DNA of 64,000 bases from Alistipes timonensis JC136 (GCF_900107675.1 NZ_FNRI01000003.1:248001-312000); one strand, 5' to 3'. Numbered from the stretch's first letter, positions 25,838 through 35,761 are shown. The notes: a model not told the origin generated them from the sequence alone. Numbers and translations: made by a program.

Positions 25838-25870
25838 AGTAGGTAAATTTTACAAGATAGGTTTCAGGTT

Positions 25871-27472
25871 TCAATTTTGAATGAAAATATGCTTCGCATA
25901 GTTGAATCCGCACAGATCGTAGATCCTGCGCAACGACTGCATGCGCCGCACGAAATCGTCGTAGTCCTTGCGATCATACGACCATCCGTTCTCGGCCATT
26001 GCGGCCATGCGCGGCAGCACCATGTACTCGACATGCGGCATGGAGGAGATGTACTCCGTCCAGAGGTTGGCCTGCACGCCCAGAATCGCCTTGCGCTCCC
26101 CGGCGTCGAGCTGGTCGTAGGGGTCGTATCCATACACCTTGGAAACGGGGACATAGCCGCCGATGGCAAAAGGTTCGCGCTCCGTATCCTGCGACTGGTA
26201 GTAGTCGAAATAGCTGAACTTCGAGGGCACCATGATGACCTTGTTGCCCCGCTTGGCGGCCTCGATCCCCGCCTGCGGACTTTTCCACGACATCACGGTC
26301 GCCGTCGGCGAAACGCCCCCTTCGAGAATCTCCTCCCAGCCGATGATCCTGCGGCCCCGGCTATTGACGAAGCGTTCGATACGCTTCATGAAATAGCTTT
26401 GCAGCTCGTGTTCGTCTTCGAGCCCCTCTTCGGCGATCCGTTTCTGACAAACCGGACACTCCTTCCAGCGCGTTTTCGGGCACTCGTCACCGCCTATGTG
26501 AATATACTCCGAAGGGAAAAGCGCGATCACCTCGTCGAGCACGCCCTCCATGAACTCAAAGACCCGGTCGTTCCCGGCGCAGAAAACGTCGTCGAAGACG
26601 CCCCATGTCGGCGACACGGCATACCCCTCTCCGCGGCATCCCAATCCGGGATAGGCGGCCAGCGCGGCCAGCGCGTGTCCCGGCATCTCGATCTCGGGAA
26701 TGACATCGATGTAGCGGTCGGCGGCATAACGGAGCACTTCGCGCACGTCGTCCGCCGTGTAGAACATCCCCTTGCCGTAGGGCTTGCCGTCGTATTCCTT
26801 GCTTGTCCGGGCATGCCCGACGACAGTCTGAGCGCGCACGGTGCCGATCTCGGTAAGCCGCGGGTATCTCTCGATCGCCAGCCGCCACCCCTGGTCGTCG
26901 GTCAGATGCCAATGAAACGTATTGACCTTGTGCAGCGAAAGGATGTCGAGATAGCGTTTCACCTCCTCCACGGTGCGGAAATGGCGGCAAACGTCGAGCA
27001 TCATGCCCCGGTAGGAGAAAAACGGTTTGTCCTCGATCCGAAGCGCGGGGATCGTCGTTTCCTCCTCTCCGGCGCAGCAGGCGGCGATCTGTCGCAGGGT
27101 TTGCATGGCATGAAACGCCCCGCGGGGCGATCCGGCCGTGAGGTCGATGCGCTGTCCGGAGACCTCGACGCGATACTCCTCCGCGGCAAGTTTCCGGTCG
27201 AGAGCGATGTTGACGGCGCCTTTCTTCGCCTTCCCGCAAACCACGTCGGGTTCGAAGGAGACGATCTGTTCGAGCTGACCGGCGAAAATCCGGGCGGCAG
27301 GGAGCAGTTCGGAGACTGCGACCCGCAGTGCGAGCGGTTCCGAAAGACGGAACTCCTCGCTGTCCGAGACCTCCATGAAGAGCGGCCGGGGGACGACGTC
27401 AATCTGCTTTGCGGCAGTGCCGCCAACGGCCGCCAACAGAACGGCAGCGGTTGTAAGAATGGTTTTCTTCAT
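25871..27472 (-). CDS. Beta-N-acetylhexosaminidase, GH20
   Basis: A 533-residue secreted enzyme: signal peptide 1 to about 21, GH20b N-domain (about 24-150), and GH20 barrel (about 153-500). RGMMLDVCRHF, FHWHLTDDQGWRLAI, DVIPEIEMPGHALA and HIGGDECPKTRW are complete; Asp329-Glu330 are the substrate-assisted catalytic pair. It removes terminal beta-GlcNAc or GalNAc from glycans. A CxxC pair near residues 339-342 (ECPVC) may bind metal or form a disulfide. It follows the next GH20 gene by 1 bp. Confidence 0.95.
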   Translation of the reverse strand: MKKTILTTAAVLLAAVGGTAAKQIDVVPRPLFMEVSDSEEFRLSEPLALRVAVSELLPAARIFAGQLEQIVSFEPDVVCGKAKKGAVNIALDRKLAAEEYRVEVSGQRIDLTAGSPRGAFHAMQTLRQIAACCAGEEETTIPALRIEDKPFFSYRGMMLDVCRHFRTVEEVKRYLDILSLHKVNTFHWHLTDDQGWRLAIERYPRLTEIGTVRAQTVVGHARTSKEYDGKPYGKGMFYTADDVREVLRYAADRYIDVIPEIEMPGHALAALAAYPGLGCRGEGYAVSPTWGVFDDVFCAGNDRVFEFMEGVLDEVIALFPSEYIHIGGDECPKTRWKECPVCQKRIAEEGLEDEHELQSYFMKRIERFVNSRGRRIIGWEEILEGGVSPTATVMSWKSPQAGIEAAKRGNKVIMVPSKFSYFDYYQSQDTEREPFAIGGYVPVSKVYGYDPYDQLDAGERKAILGVQANLWTEYISSMPHVEYMVLPRMAAMAENGWSYDRKDYDDFVRRMQSLRRIYDLCGFNYAKHIFIQN

Positions 27473-27473
27473 C

Positions 27474-29030
27474 TTATCGGGTGTTGTTTGTCAGTCGTTC
27501 GTAAAGCAATTTCATCTTCACCGAACGCATGGTGTTCATATACTCTATTTCACGCGCTTTGAGATAGCCGCCGTTGAGCCGTGCAAAACGACGGTCCAGC
27601 GTGCGCGTTTCGGCGAGCAGCGTTTTCAGCCCGGACATCAGCTCCGGAATCCCGGAGCGGTCGAACGAAGCGGACTGGTAACGCGCCTCGACCGCCTTGA
27701 AACGCAGGTAATTGATCCGGATATCGAGCATCAGCAGATAGTGCGCCGCCTCTTCCGCCCCTTTGCGGGGTTTCAGCCGCGCCAGTTCGTCACGCATCCG
27801 CACGCATTCGTCGATCACCTCATGCAAATCGCGCCCGGAGGCGTCCTTCGCTCCGGAATCCGAGACCGTCACGGTCTCCTGCGGCATTGAGAAATAGCGC
27901 CACAGCACACCGGCTCCCGCATCGTCGAGCCCCAGTTCCGTCCGGGCATACCGCCGCACGAACGCTTCCGGTTCGAACGGCGCATCCGTCACGAAAGCCT
28001 CGCAGCAGGCCGCTTCGAGAATCCGGAACGCCGACATCGGGTAAACCAGCCGCACAGGCTGCATCGAAAGAATTTCGTACCCGTTGTCGAACCAATAGCC
28101 GTAGGTGCCGCTCGTGGACCACGACGTTTCGATCATGCCTCCGTAATCGTGCTCCCGCGCATATTCGACGAAAACAGCCAGGTTGTCGAAATGTTTTTTC
28201 CACTGCGTCAGGTAGATGTTGTCCGGTCCGGAACGCAATGCCGGAGCCCCCCACAGTTTCACGCCGCGGGAGAAGAGATTGGCCAATTTGCCGAAACGGT
28301 CCGGCTCCCAGCCGTAGTTCCAATCCACGAAGATCAGGTCGTCGGGCAACTCGTCGAGCGCTTCGGGGTATTTGAGGATGATGTCGGCCCAGATAACGGG
28401 TGTCTTGCCCAGACGGTGCACGATGTCGCACATCGCCTTGACATAGTCCACGAACAGCCGCGATTTCCCCTCCCGGTCAGCCACGGCACGACAATTCCCG
28501 CATAGACCGAGCAGATAGGTTTCGTCGGCGCCGATGTGGAAATATTTCGACGGATGGAGCGACGCCACCTCGGCGAACAGTTCCGAAAAGCAGGCCGTCG
28601 CCTCCGCAATTTTCAACGGACAGACCTGCGAAGGGTCTTTGGGGTCCTCCCGCAGGGCGCGGTAACGCTCGTGTTGCAGGATGTATTCGCAGTGCCCGAA
28701 GCAATTCTGCAAGGGAATGACCTCGACGCCCCGCCCGCTGCAATAATCGACAAACGAGATCACCTCCTCCCGGGTAAAGGCGGAGGCATTCGACAGCGTG
28801 GCATGCTTATCGAAGGGGAAAGCGGCCTCCCACTCCATGACGAGCGTGTTGATCCCCTGTTCGGAAATCCGATCGACAAGGCGTTTCATGGCGTCGAGCG
28901 TCATCACCTCGGTACGGAAATCGAGGTGGAAGGCCCGGATAGGAAAATCCCCGGTCCGGGCAGCACAGGTTACGATGCCCGTCAAAAGCGTCAGCAAGGC
29001 TGCGGCAATATTCAAAAAACGGTATTTCAT
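27474..29030 (-). CDS. GH20-type glycoside hydrolase, hexosaminidase D-like
   Basis: A 518-residue secreted protein (signal peptide to about residue 24). It lacks the GH20b domain and starts directly with a TIM barrel: RAFHLDFRTEVMTLDAMKRLVDRI, INTLVMEWEAAFPF, EVIPLQNCFGHCEYI and the catalytic pair Asp169-Glu170 in YFHIGADETYLLG. The CxNC motif after it (LCGNC, about 176-180) recalls the barrel of HEXD-type enzymes. A helical C-terminal part (about 400-518) follows. Likely an exo-beta-hexosaminidase with different linkage preference from the GH20 next door. Confidence 0.85.
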   Translation of the reverse strand: MKYRFLNIAAALLTLLTGIVTCAARTGDFPIRAFHLDFRTEVMTLDAMKRLVDRISEQGINTLVMEWEAAFPFDKHATLSNASAFTREEVISFVDYCSGRGVEVIPLQNCFGHCEYILQHERYRALREDPKDPSQVCPLKIAEATACFSELFAEVASLHPSKYFHIGADETYLLGLCGNCRAVADREGKSRLFVDYVKAMCDIVHRLGKTPVIWADIILKYPEALDELPDDLIFVDWNYGWEPDRFGKLANLFSRGVKLWGAPALRSGPDNIYLTQWKKHFDNLAVFVEYAREHDYGGMIETSWSTSGTYGYWFDNGYEILSMQPVRLVYPMSAFRILEAACCEAFVTDAPFEPEAFVRRYARTELGLDDAGAGVLWRYFSMPQETVTVSDSGAKDASGRDLHEVIDECVRMRDELARLKPRKGAEEAAHYLLMLDIRINYLRFKAVEARYQSASFDRSGIPELMSGLKTLLAETRTLDRRFARLNGGYLKAREIEYMNTMRSVKMKLLYERLTNNTR

Positions 29031-29040
29031 GGCAGCGTTT

Positions 29041-30201
29041 TCAGATTTTGATGTAAATTTTCCGCCGGTACAACACCAATCCGAGGCTCCAAACCAGCAA
29101 AATGAAGCACAACGAATAGACCAGCGACCCCGAAGCGTCGCCGAACAACGGGTCGATCAGCGTCGTATAGAACCAGCTCTTAATTGAAAGGGCGCCCAAC
29201 GTAACCGACAGGACCCAAGCAGCGACATAGAGGAACAACGGGTTGACACCGAATACCCGGAAAAACCCGGTCCACCGCACCTGTTTGTGCAGGTCAATCA
29301 CCCAGCACAGCAGCCCCAGCAGCAGCGATGCGAACCCCGAGGTGGCCAGTGCGAACGAACTGCTCCAGATCTTTTTGTTGAGCGGATCGCCGTATTGCAG
29401 CAACAGCCCCGTAAAGAACAGCGCCGTTCCGAATGCGAACAGACGGCCGAAACGCATCGGGGCATCCTCGTTCGCAAGCAGTATCCGCCCGGCGGCGCAT
29501 CCCAGTAGGAACTGCGCGATCCGCGGCAGGGTGCTCAACAGCCCCTCCGGCTCGAAAGCCAGCCGCGAGCCGTCCGGCAGCCACTCCCTGTAAAGATGGC
29601 TCTCGCCCAAAACAGCCCGGTCCACCACCGCGATGATGTTGTCGGCCGAAAGCGAATAGCCGTTACCCGTTTGAAGCAGCACCAGATAGAGGATCAGCAA
29701 CCCTCCGGCGGCAACGATCAGATGCCGGAAACGCAGACAGAGCAACGCCGCGGAGCCGAACAGATAAACCAATGCCAATCCCTGCAACACTCCCATAATC
29801 CGGAACGTCCGGAACGGAAAAACCGTCTCGAACCAAGTCGCATCGGCAGACGTCTGCCCGGAGAGGAAATTCGCCGTGCCGTAACCGAAATAGCTGATCT
29901 CCTGCAACAGCAGCCCCACGCCGAAAATGACCGCACTGCGGCGCAGAATCCGGGAAAAAGCCTCCCGGCCGGCGCCCTCGTACCGTTTCGAGAGGGAAAA
30001 GAAGGCCGACACCCCCATGATGAAGACGAAAAACGGATAGATCAGGTCCGTCGGCGTCATGCCGTGCCAAAACGCATGCTGCAACGGCGCATAGGCCTTG
30101 CCCCATACGGCGGGGTTGTTTACCAGAATCATGGCGGCGATCGTCATGCCGCGCATGACGTCGAGCGATAGCAGTCTTTCGGATTTCATCGTCTTTTCCA
30201 T
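29041..30201 (-). CDS. Membrane acyltransferase, HGSNAT/NagX group (paralogue 2)
   Basis: About 386 residues, ten to eleven helices. RLLSLDVMRGMTIAAMILVNNPAVWGKAYAPLQHAFWHGMTPTDLIYPFFVFIMG is the classic COG4299 opening; the His residues in the QHAFWHG segment correspond to the acetyl-accepting His region of the human enzyme. NagX-type proteins occur in chitin-catabolism loci. The ATG at 30199-30201 gives the normal N-terminus; the longer in-frame start at 30249 would run up to the preceding gene. 52 bp after the small PKD lipoprotein gene. Confidence 0.85.
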   Translation of the reverse strand: MEKTMKSERLLSLDVMRGMTIAAMILVNNPAVWGKAYAPLQHAFWHGMTPTDLIYPFFVFIMGVSAFFSLSKRYEGAGREAFSRILRRSAVIFGVGLLLQEISYFGYGTANFLSGQTSADATWFETVFPFRTFRIMGVLQGLALVYLFGSAALLCLRFRHLIVAAGGLLILYLVLLQTGNGYSLSADNIIAVVDRAVLGESHLYREWLPDGSRLAFEPEGLLSTLPRIAQFLLGCAAGRILLANEDAPMRFGRLFAFGTALFFTGLLLQYGDPLNKKIWSSSFALATSGFASLLLGLLCWVIDLHKQVRWTGFFRVFGVNPLFLYVAAWVLSVTLGALSIKSWFYTTLIDPLFGDASGSLVYSLCFILLVWSLGLVLYRRKIYIKI

Positions 30202-30253
30202 GAGTTGAAGAAAGTCCCGACGTCCGGATTCCCGGACATCGGGACGCAAAAGG

Positions 30254-30604
30254 TCAATTGGGAGCCGTTACGGAGAGCGTATAGCGCATCGAGATGGCCC
30301 GCGAGCCGCGAACGGCCTCGAAACGCAGGGCGAAGGTCCCCGGCTGGGAGAACGTATAGACCAGGTCTTTCGAATGGCCGATCGCCTGCTCGTCGAGCAG
30401 CCAGGTGCACTCGACCGAACCGTCGTTCGGAGAGACGATCAGACTCAGCTTAAACTCCTGGCCGACAACGGCCGTCAACGACTCGGCAGTCTGATCGTAA
30501 ATGTAAAGTTCGTCGGCAGCGAAAGGCGGATTGCCTTCATCTTCGTTACAAGCGAGACATACGAGTCCAGCCAGCAAAAACAATATGTATTTCAGCATTT
30601 TCAT
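30254..30604 (-). CDS. Short PKD-like lipoprotein
   Basis: A 116-residue lipoprotein (Cys19 in LVCLACNEDEG) made of a single PKD-like domain (about residues 40-113; CTWLLDEQAIGHSKDLVYTFSQPGTFALRFEAV). It resembles one repeat of the three-repeat protein at 24449. It directly follows the SusD-like gene, where surface glycan-binding proteins usually lie, but has no separate binding domain. Start chosen at the ATG 30602-30604, which gives a normal lipoprotein signal; a further ATG at 30631 adds nine hydrophilic residues. Confidence 0.75.
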   Translation of the reverse strand: MKMLKYILFLLAGLVCLACNEDEGNPPFAADELYIYDQTAESLTAVVGQEFKLSLIVSPNDGSVECTWLLDEQAIGHSKDLVYTFSQPGTFALRFEAVRGSRAISMRYTLSVTAPN

Positions 30605-30631
30605 AATCGTATCGTTTTTCGGGTTAAACAC

Positions 30632-32500
30632 TTACTGCACATCCCACCATACCGGCACCGTCCAGTCGTCCGAACCGCCCATGCGGTCGACGGCCTCCTG
30701 CCAGTTCGCGGCGTTCTTGCTCTGCTCCTCAATCGGGTAGGTCAGACGCAGCGGACGCTGGCCGTTCGACTGGTTCTCGGAGGGATAACGGTTGTACCAT
30801 TTGCAGTAGGCCGTAGGCATGCCGTCCGTACGGCGCAGATTCGACCACGCCTCGATGGGGTCCATGAAGTGAAGAATCCAGATCTGCTTGTTGATCTCTT
30901 CGAGCGCCCGGGTGCCGCCCGCCGCCACCTCCGGGAGCAGGTAGGTCGTCATATAATCCCGGATTTCCTCATCCGAAGGCATGTCGGCGGCACTCACCCC
31001 GAACAGCGAGAACTGCTTCACGGCCGCTTCGTAGCCCTTGGCAAAACGAGACTCGGCCGTCTCGGTGTCGATTCCCCAGCCGCGGACGGTCGTCTCGGCC
31101 AGCAGGAATTGCGTTTCGGCATAGCTCATGTGAATCCACGGGCTGTCCACGGCCATGATGGTCCGCGAAGGCGAAAGACGATACATGGCATGGGGCACCG
31201 TATAGCTGCCGATCGCACGTTTCAGTTCGGCGCGTTCGTCCTCGGTCATCCACGTTGCGGCATCGACCATAGCGGACGTAATGCCCTGAGCCCAGACACT
31301 ACGGGTCTTCGCCGCACCCTGGTAACCGTTCTCTCCGGGTCCCTGGTTGCCGCCGCCGTAGGTGAAATCCTGAGCAGGCAGCGTGAGATAACCGCCGATG
31401 TTGATGTAACCGTCGGGAGTCGCGGCCAGATCGGCCGGCCCCTGATTGCCGGCGTATCCGGCATTGAACTTGCGCATCAGCTCGGTCACCTCGACCGCGT
31501 CGCCCCACGCGGGAAGCCCCGCTCCCGAGGTCGTCACATAAACTCCCGCTATGAGCAACAGACGCGGATCGAGCGCCAGATAACGCCGATAGGGAGGCGT
31601 CGTGTACTGCTGCGGGTCCATCGCACAGAGCGATTTGAAGAACTCGGTGGTCATCTTGTACTGCGTGATGCCGAGACCCGTATTGCCCGTCACCTGAAGA
31701 ATGATGTCGGCATAGCCGTTGCCGGCCCCGAGCGTCTCGTAATCCTCGGCGTGTTTGACGGCCGCGATGTCGGCATTCGAGGTCATCACCCCTGCGGCGA
31801 ACGCCTCGCGGGCCTTCTGCTGAGCCACATCGGGCTTCACCTTGATCAGGCGCATCGCCACGCGCAGTTTGAGCGAAGCGGCGAAACGCTTCCACTTCTC
31901 CACGTCGCCCCCGAAATAGCAATCCGTCGAAGGCGACGACTTCGAAGCGTCGAACTGCGCGAGGGCACCGTCCAAACGCTCGAAGAAATCATTGTAAATA
32001 GCCTCCTGCCGATCGTATTTGGGCGAGAAGATCGACTGGTAATAGCCCTGTCCTCCTTCGAAATAGGGAACGTCACCGTAGCAGTCGGTCAGTTTGAGGA
32101 AGGTCTCCACACGCAGCACCTTGGCGATCGCGCTGTAATTGACCAGTTCGGGATCGTTGTCGGCGATATTTTCGAGCGCCACGATATTCTTCACAGCCTC
32201 GGGATAGAACAGGTCTTGCCACAGACGGGCGAAGTAACCGTTGTTGCGAATACCCTTGCCGCCGTATTCGACATTTCCCCACGAGCCGCTCCAATGGTTG
32301 ACCCATTCGCCGGGATAAGTGAAGAAGCGCGCCGCATTCTGACGGCCCATCGAGTGAGACATCTGGATGGTCGGAACCAGCAGCGAAGGATCGATGCTTC
32401 CGTTGGCTTTCGTCGGGTTGACATTCAGTTCGGTCAGGTCGCTGCAACCGCCGGCAACGGCCGCAAGCGCCGACAAGAGATATAATGATAGCTTTTTCAT
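30632..32500 (-). CDS. SusD/RagB-like outer-membrane lipoprotein (SusD_2 type)
   Basis: A 622-residue lipoprotein (Cys19 in AVAGGCSDLTELNVNPTKA). The DLTELNVNPTKANGSIDPSLLVPTIQ opening and TPR-like helices (IAKVLRVETFLKLTDCYGDVPYFE, WKRFAASLKLRVAMRLI, SYAETQFLLAETTVRGW) are those of SusD-like family 2. It caps the SusC barrel and binds oligosaccharide at the surface. Length is on the large side of normal. 14 bp downstream of the SusC gene. Confidence 0.95.
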   Translation of the reverse strand: MKKLSLYLLSALAAVAGGCSDLTELNVNPTKANGSIDPSLLVPTIQMSHSMGRQNAARFFTYPGEWVNHWSGSWGNVEYGGKGIRNNGYFARLWQDLFYPEAVKNIVALENIADNDPELVNYSAIAKVLRVETFLKLTDCYGDVPYFEGGQGYYQSIFSPKYDRQEAIYNDFFERLDGALAQFDASKSSPSTDCYFGGDVEKWKRFAASLKLRVAMRLIKVKPDVAQQKAREAFAAGVMTSNADIAAVKHAEDYETLGAGNGYADIILQVTGNTGLGITQYKMTTEFFKSLCAMDPQQYTTPPYRRYLALDPRLLLIAGVYVTTSGAGLPAWGDAVEVTELMRKFNAGYAGNQGPADLAATPDGYINIGGYLTLPAQDFTYGGGNQGPGENGYQGAAKTRSVWAQGITSAMVDAATWMTEDERAELKRAIGSYTVPHAMYRLSPSRTIMAVDSPWIHMSYAETQFLLAETTVRGWGIDTETAESRFAKGYEAAVKQFSLFGVSAADMPSDEEIRDYMTTYLLPEVAAGGTRALEEINKQIWILHFMDPIEAWSNLRRTDGMPTAYCKWYNRYPSENQSNGQRPLRLTYPIEEQSKNAANWQEAVDRMGGSDDWTVPVWWDVQ

Positions 32501-32514
32501 GGTCGCAAGATCGT

Positions 32515-35500
32515 TTAGAATTTAACTTTGATGCCGAAACCGAAGGTTCTTCTCGAAGGCAGCGAACCGTATTCGAAACCCTGACCGTTTCCGTTATAGT
32601 AGGACGATTCGGGGTCGATGTTCTTCACGTTCGTATAGAGAATGCACAGGTTGCGGGCAAAAGCCGTCAACTGAACGCCGGCAATAGGCGTCTTGCGCAG
32701 CCAGCGCCTCGGGAAGTCGAACGAAAACGCCAGTTCACGGAACTTGACATACGAAGCGTCGATGATGAACGGTTCGGGCGACACGTCCTGGAACGACTGC
32801 CAATAGGACTGCGGGTTGACATAGATGTCGTTCTCTGCGTAGATCGGATTGCCTTCGGGATCCTTGCCGACAACCTTCACGCCATCGACCAGATAACCGC
32901 CCGTGGCTTTCCAGTCGGCGGGAGAGCCGGCGGCGCGTTTGGCCTGTTCGGAGCGGTACCAGGCGTCGCGCCCTTTGAGCGTCTCCTTCGCGGTACCGTT
33001 GTAATAGGACTGCATCATCGACATCGAATACATGTCGGCGCCGAACTTGGCATCGAACAGCAGACGCAGGTTCAGGTTTTTCCAGGTGAAGTTGTGCGAC
33101 CAGCCGAGCGTATGGGCGTAGGTGCCCTTGCCGAGCACCGAAACGTTGGTGTCGAAGGTCGGCAGGCCCTTTTCATCCACGATCACGCGGCCGTCGGGCG
33201 TGCGCTTCTGCGCCTGACCCACGATCACGCCGTAAGGCTGATTCTCCATGGCATAAATGTAGGCATTGGCCCAGCGTGCCGCCGTCAGCTCATACGACGG
33301 GACGTCGGGATGCAGCGAAAGCACCTTGTTGTCGTTGGTGGCATAGGTGAAGGTCGTCTCCCATTGGAACGACTTGATTTTCAAAGGAACGCCCGTCACA
33401 GCCAGTTCGATGCCACGGTTGCGGATCTCGCCGGCGTTGATCAGCGCCCGCGTAAAGCTCGAACTCGAAGAGATCGGCAGGCTCATGATCTGATTCTTGG
33501 TCGTCTGCTGGTAGAGCGTCAGGTCGAGACTCAGCCGGCTCTGGAAGAAACGGACGTCGAGACCGACCTCCATCGAGTAACTGGCCGTGGGTTTCAAATC
33601 ATAATAGGGAATCACGGTGCTGGCAACCTCGCCCAGCGATTGTCCGTTGAGTTTGAACCCCTTCGTTCCGAAATCGAGATAAAGCTGATAAGGGTCCGTA
33701 TCGCCGCCGACATTGGCCCACGAAGCACGCAGTTTGCCGAACGAGAACCAGTCGCCGTGCTTGAAAAGGCTCGAAAAGATCAGGCTGCCCGAAACCGACG
33801 GATACCAGTAGGAACGGTTCTCCGGGCAGAGCGTCGAAGAGACATCGTTGCGGATCGTGGCGTCGAGATAGGCCAACCCCTTGTAACCGAGACTTACGGA
33901 ACCGAACATCGAACGCACCTCTTTCTTATAGAGACCGTGCGTCGTATTGATCCGCTCGAAGGCATTGATGTCGTCCACGCCCGGCATCACCTGTTTGAGA
34001 CCCTCGGTGGTGAACTGTTCGTTCTTGTTCCGCCAGAGGCTCGCGCCGACGAAAGCGTTGATGTCGAAATCGCCGTATTTCTTCGCAAAGGTCAGCGTCG
34101 CTTCGAGGTTCGTCTGCGTGACGTTCATGACACGTTCATTGATGGCGCCCTCGACCTGCCGCGGCGTCGAAATGGGCGAGAAAGTCGTAGCCCGGAAATT
34201 GTAGGTATCCAGTCCGCCGCGCCCCGCCAGTTTCAGCCACGGGGTAATGTCCCACGAAATACGCGCATTGCCCATCAACCGCGAACGGCTCGACTCGTTG
34301 CGCATCTCGTTGATGACCCAATAGGGATTGAAGCGGTAGTCGCTGCCGTTCCACTGGTAGTAATTGCCGTTCGCGTCCTTGTAGGAGTCGGCCAGCCAGT
34401 TCTGATCGAAGTTCGGGGCGATGCCGATCAGCGCGTTGCCGATGTTGCTGGCGTTGTCGGTCAGCGCCGGACGGTTCTTCACGTCTTCGTAGATATACGA
34501 CGCCGAAGCATCGGCCGAGATCGTCTTGCCCAGTTTCGTCGTGCCGCGCATGGTGATGTTCGTGCGGTTGAATTCCGACTTGGGAACGATATCCTTGTTG
34601 CGCATGTCGGTCACGGCGAAGCGGAACGAGGTCTTTTCGGTCGCGTTGGAGAGCGACACCGAGTTCTGGGCCGTGAAACCCGTATCGAAGAACGACAGCA
34701 CGTTGTTGTTCACGTTGCCATAGGGCTTCCACTCGCCATTGTAGATCTGGATCATGATATTGGGATCGAGCTTGCCGCCCCAGGCGACCTGTGTCGTGCC
34801 GCGGCCGTCGGAATCGGTGAGGGGAATAACGCCGTTGCGCCCCTGTCCGTAAACGCGCTGGTAATCGTCGAACTTCGACAGCAACGTCGTGAAGCTGATG
34901 TTCGACGACACTTCGATGCCGAGCGATTCCTTTCGCGCCGAACCGGATTTGGTGGTGATCATCACCACGCCGTTCGAGGCCATCGAACCGTAAAGCGCCG
35001 AAGCCGACGGGCCTTTCAGAATCGTGACGTTCTCGATGTCCTCGGGATTGATCGACGACATGACGTCGCCGAAGTCGAAGCCCGAACCGCCCCACTTGCC
35101 GTCGGCGCCCTGCAGCTGCGAGTTGTCAACCGGCATGCCGTCGACGACGTAAAGCGGCAGGTTCGAACCCGAAAGCTGGGAATTACCGCGGATCAGCACG
35201 CGCGACGATCCCGTCGGGCCGGCCGTCGTCGTCGAAATATCGACTCCGGCGACCTTTCCGATCATCGCCTGCATGATGTTCGACTCGCGTCCGGCCGTCA
35301 GGTCCTCCTTGCCCACCGACGACACGGCGTAACCCAATGCCTTGGCTTCGCGCTTGATACCCAGGGCCGTGACTACGACTTCACCCACGGAAACGGCCTC
35401 CTCCTTGAGTACGATTTCGAGACGGGTTTTGCCGCCGACGGGAACCGACTGTGTCGCCATACCGATGAACGAAACCTGCAAGGTGGCGTTCTTGTCGGAT

Positions 35501-35727
35501 ATGTTCAGCGTGAACCGACCTTTCGAATCAGTCGTCGCGCCGCGGCTCGTCCCCTCCTGGATGACCGTGGCTCCGACAATCGGCTGCTTCGCCTCATTCG
35601 TCACGACACCCGTAACGGTAACATTTTGCTGAGCCACTGCCGCGGAGCAGCAGAGGACCGACAGGAGCAGCACGGATAAAATCCGCGTCAATCCGCCGCA
35701 AATCTGTAATTGTAATGGTCTTAGCAT
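32515..35727 (-). CDS. SusC/RagA TonB-linked outer-membrane transporter
   Basis: A 1070-residue TonB-dependent receptor. Signal peptide about 1-32 (SAAVAQQ), carboxypeptidase D-like domain about 34-120 (VTGVVTNEAKQPIVGATVIQEGT ... VSFIGMATQSV), then the SusC-type plug with GYAVSSVGKEDL, SNIMQAMIGKVAGVDIS, LPLYVVDGMPVDNS and NPEDIENVTILKGPSASALYGSMASNGVVMITTK, and a 22-strand barrel ending with an aromatic residue (GFGIKVKF). It imports glycan fragments with its SusD partner. No STN domain is present, which fits regulation by something other than a FecR/ECF-sigma relay. Confidence 0.97.
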   Translation of the reverse strand: MLRPLQLQICGGLTRILSVLLLSVLCCSAAVAQQNVTVTGVVTNEAKQPIVGATVIQEGTSRGATTDSKGRFTLNISDKNATLQVSFIGMATQSVPVGGKTRLEIVLKEEAVSVGEVVVTALGIKREAKALGYAVSSVGKEDLTAGRESNIMQAMIGKVAGVDISTTTAGPTGSSRVLIRGNSQLSGSNLPLYVVDGMPVDNSQLQGADGKWGGSGFDFGDVMSSINPEDIENVTILKGPSASALYGSMASNGVVMITTKSGSARKESLGIEVSSNISFTTLLSKFDDYQRVYGQGRNGVIPLTDSDGRGTTQVAWGGKLDPNIMIQIYNGEWKPYGNVNNNVLSFFDTGFTAQNSVSLSNATEKTSFRFAVTDMRNKDIVPKSEFNRTNITMRGTTKLGKTISADASASYIYEDVKNRPALTDNASNIGNALIGIAPNFDQNWLADSYKDANGNYYQWNGSDYRFNPYWVINEMRNESSRSRLMGNARISWDITPWLKLAGRGGLDTYNFRATTFSPISTPRQVEGAINERVMNVTQTNLEATLTFAKKYGDFDINAFVGASLWRNKNEQFTTEGLKQVMPGVDDINAFERINTTHGLYKKEVRSMFGSVSLGYKGLAYLDATIRNDVSSTLCPENRSYWYPSVSGSLIFSSLFKHGDWFSFGKLRASWANVGGDTDPYQLYLDFGTKGFKLNGQSLGEVASTVIPYYDLKPTASYSMEVGLDVRFFQSRLSLDLTLYQQTTKNQIMSLPISSSSSFTRALINAGEIRNRGIELAVTGVPLKIKSFQWETTFTYATNDNKVLSLHPDVPSYELTAARWANAYIYAMENQPYGVIVGQAQKRTPDGRVIVDEKGLPTFDTNVSVLGKGTYAHTLGWSHNFTWKNLNLRLLFDAKFGADMYSMSMMQSYYNGTAKETLKGRDAWYRSEQAKRAAGSPADWKATGGYLVDGVKVVGKDPEGNPIYAENDIYVNPQSYWQSFQDVSPEPFIIDASYVKFRELAFSFDFPRRWLRKTPIAGVQLTAFARNLCILYTNVKNIDPESSYYNGNGQGFEYGSLPSRRTFGFGIKVKF

Positions 35728-35761
35728 ATCATTTATATTAAGTTAGTAAGGTTGCCTTTCA

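Noticed and set aside
30374..35679. Very long plus-strand open frames opposite SusD and SusC
   Set aside because: Antisense to clear SusD and SusC genes; composition (Arg/His/Val-rich, no motif) is typical of a shadow frame.
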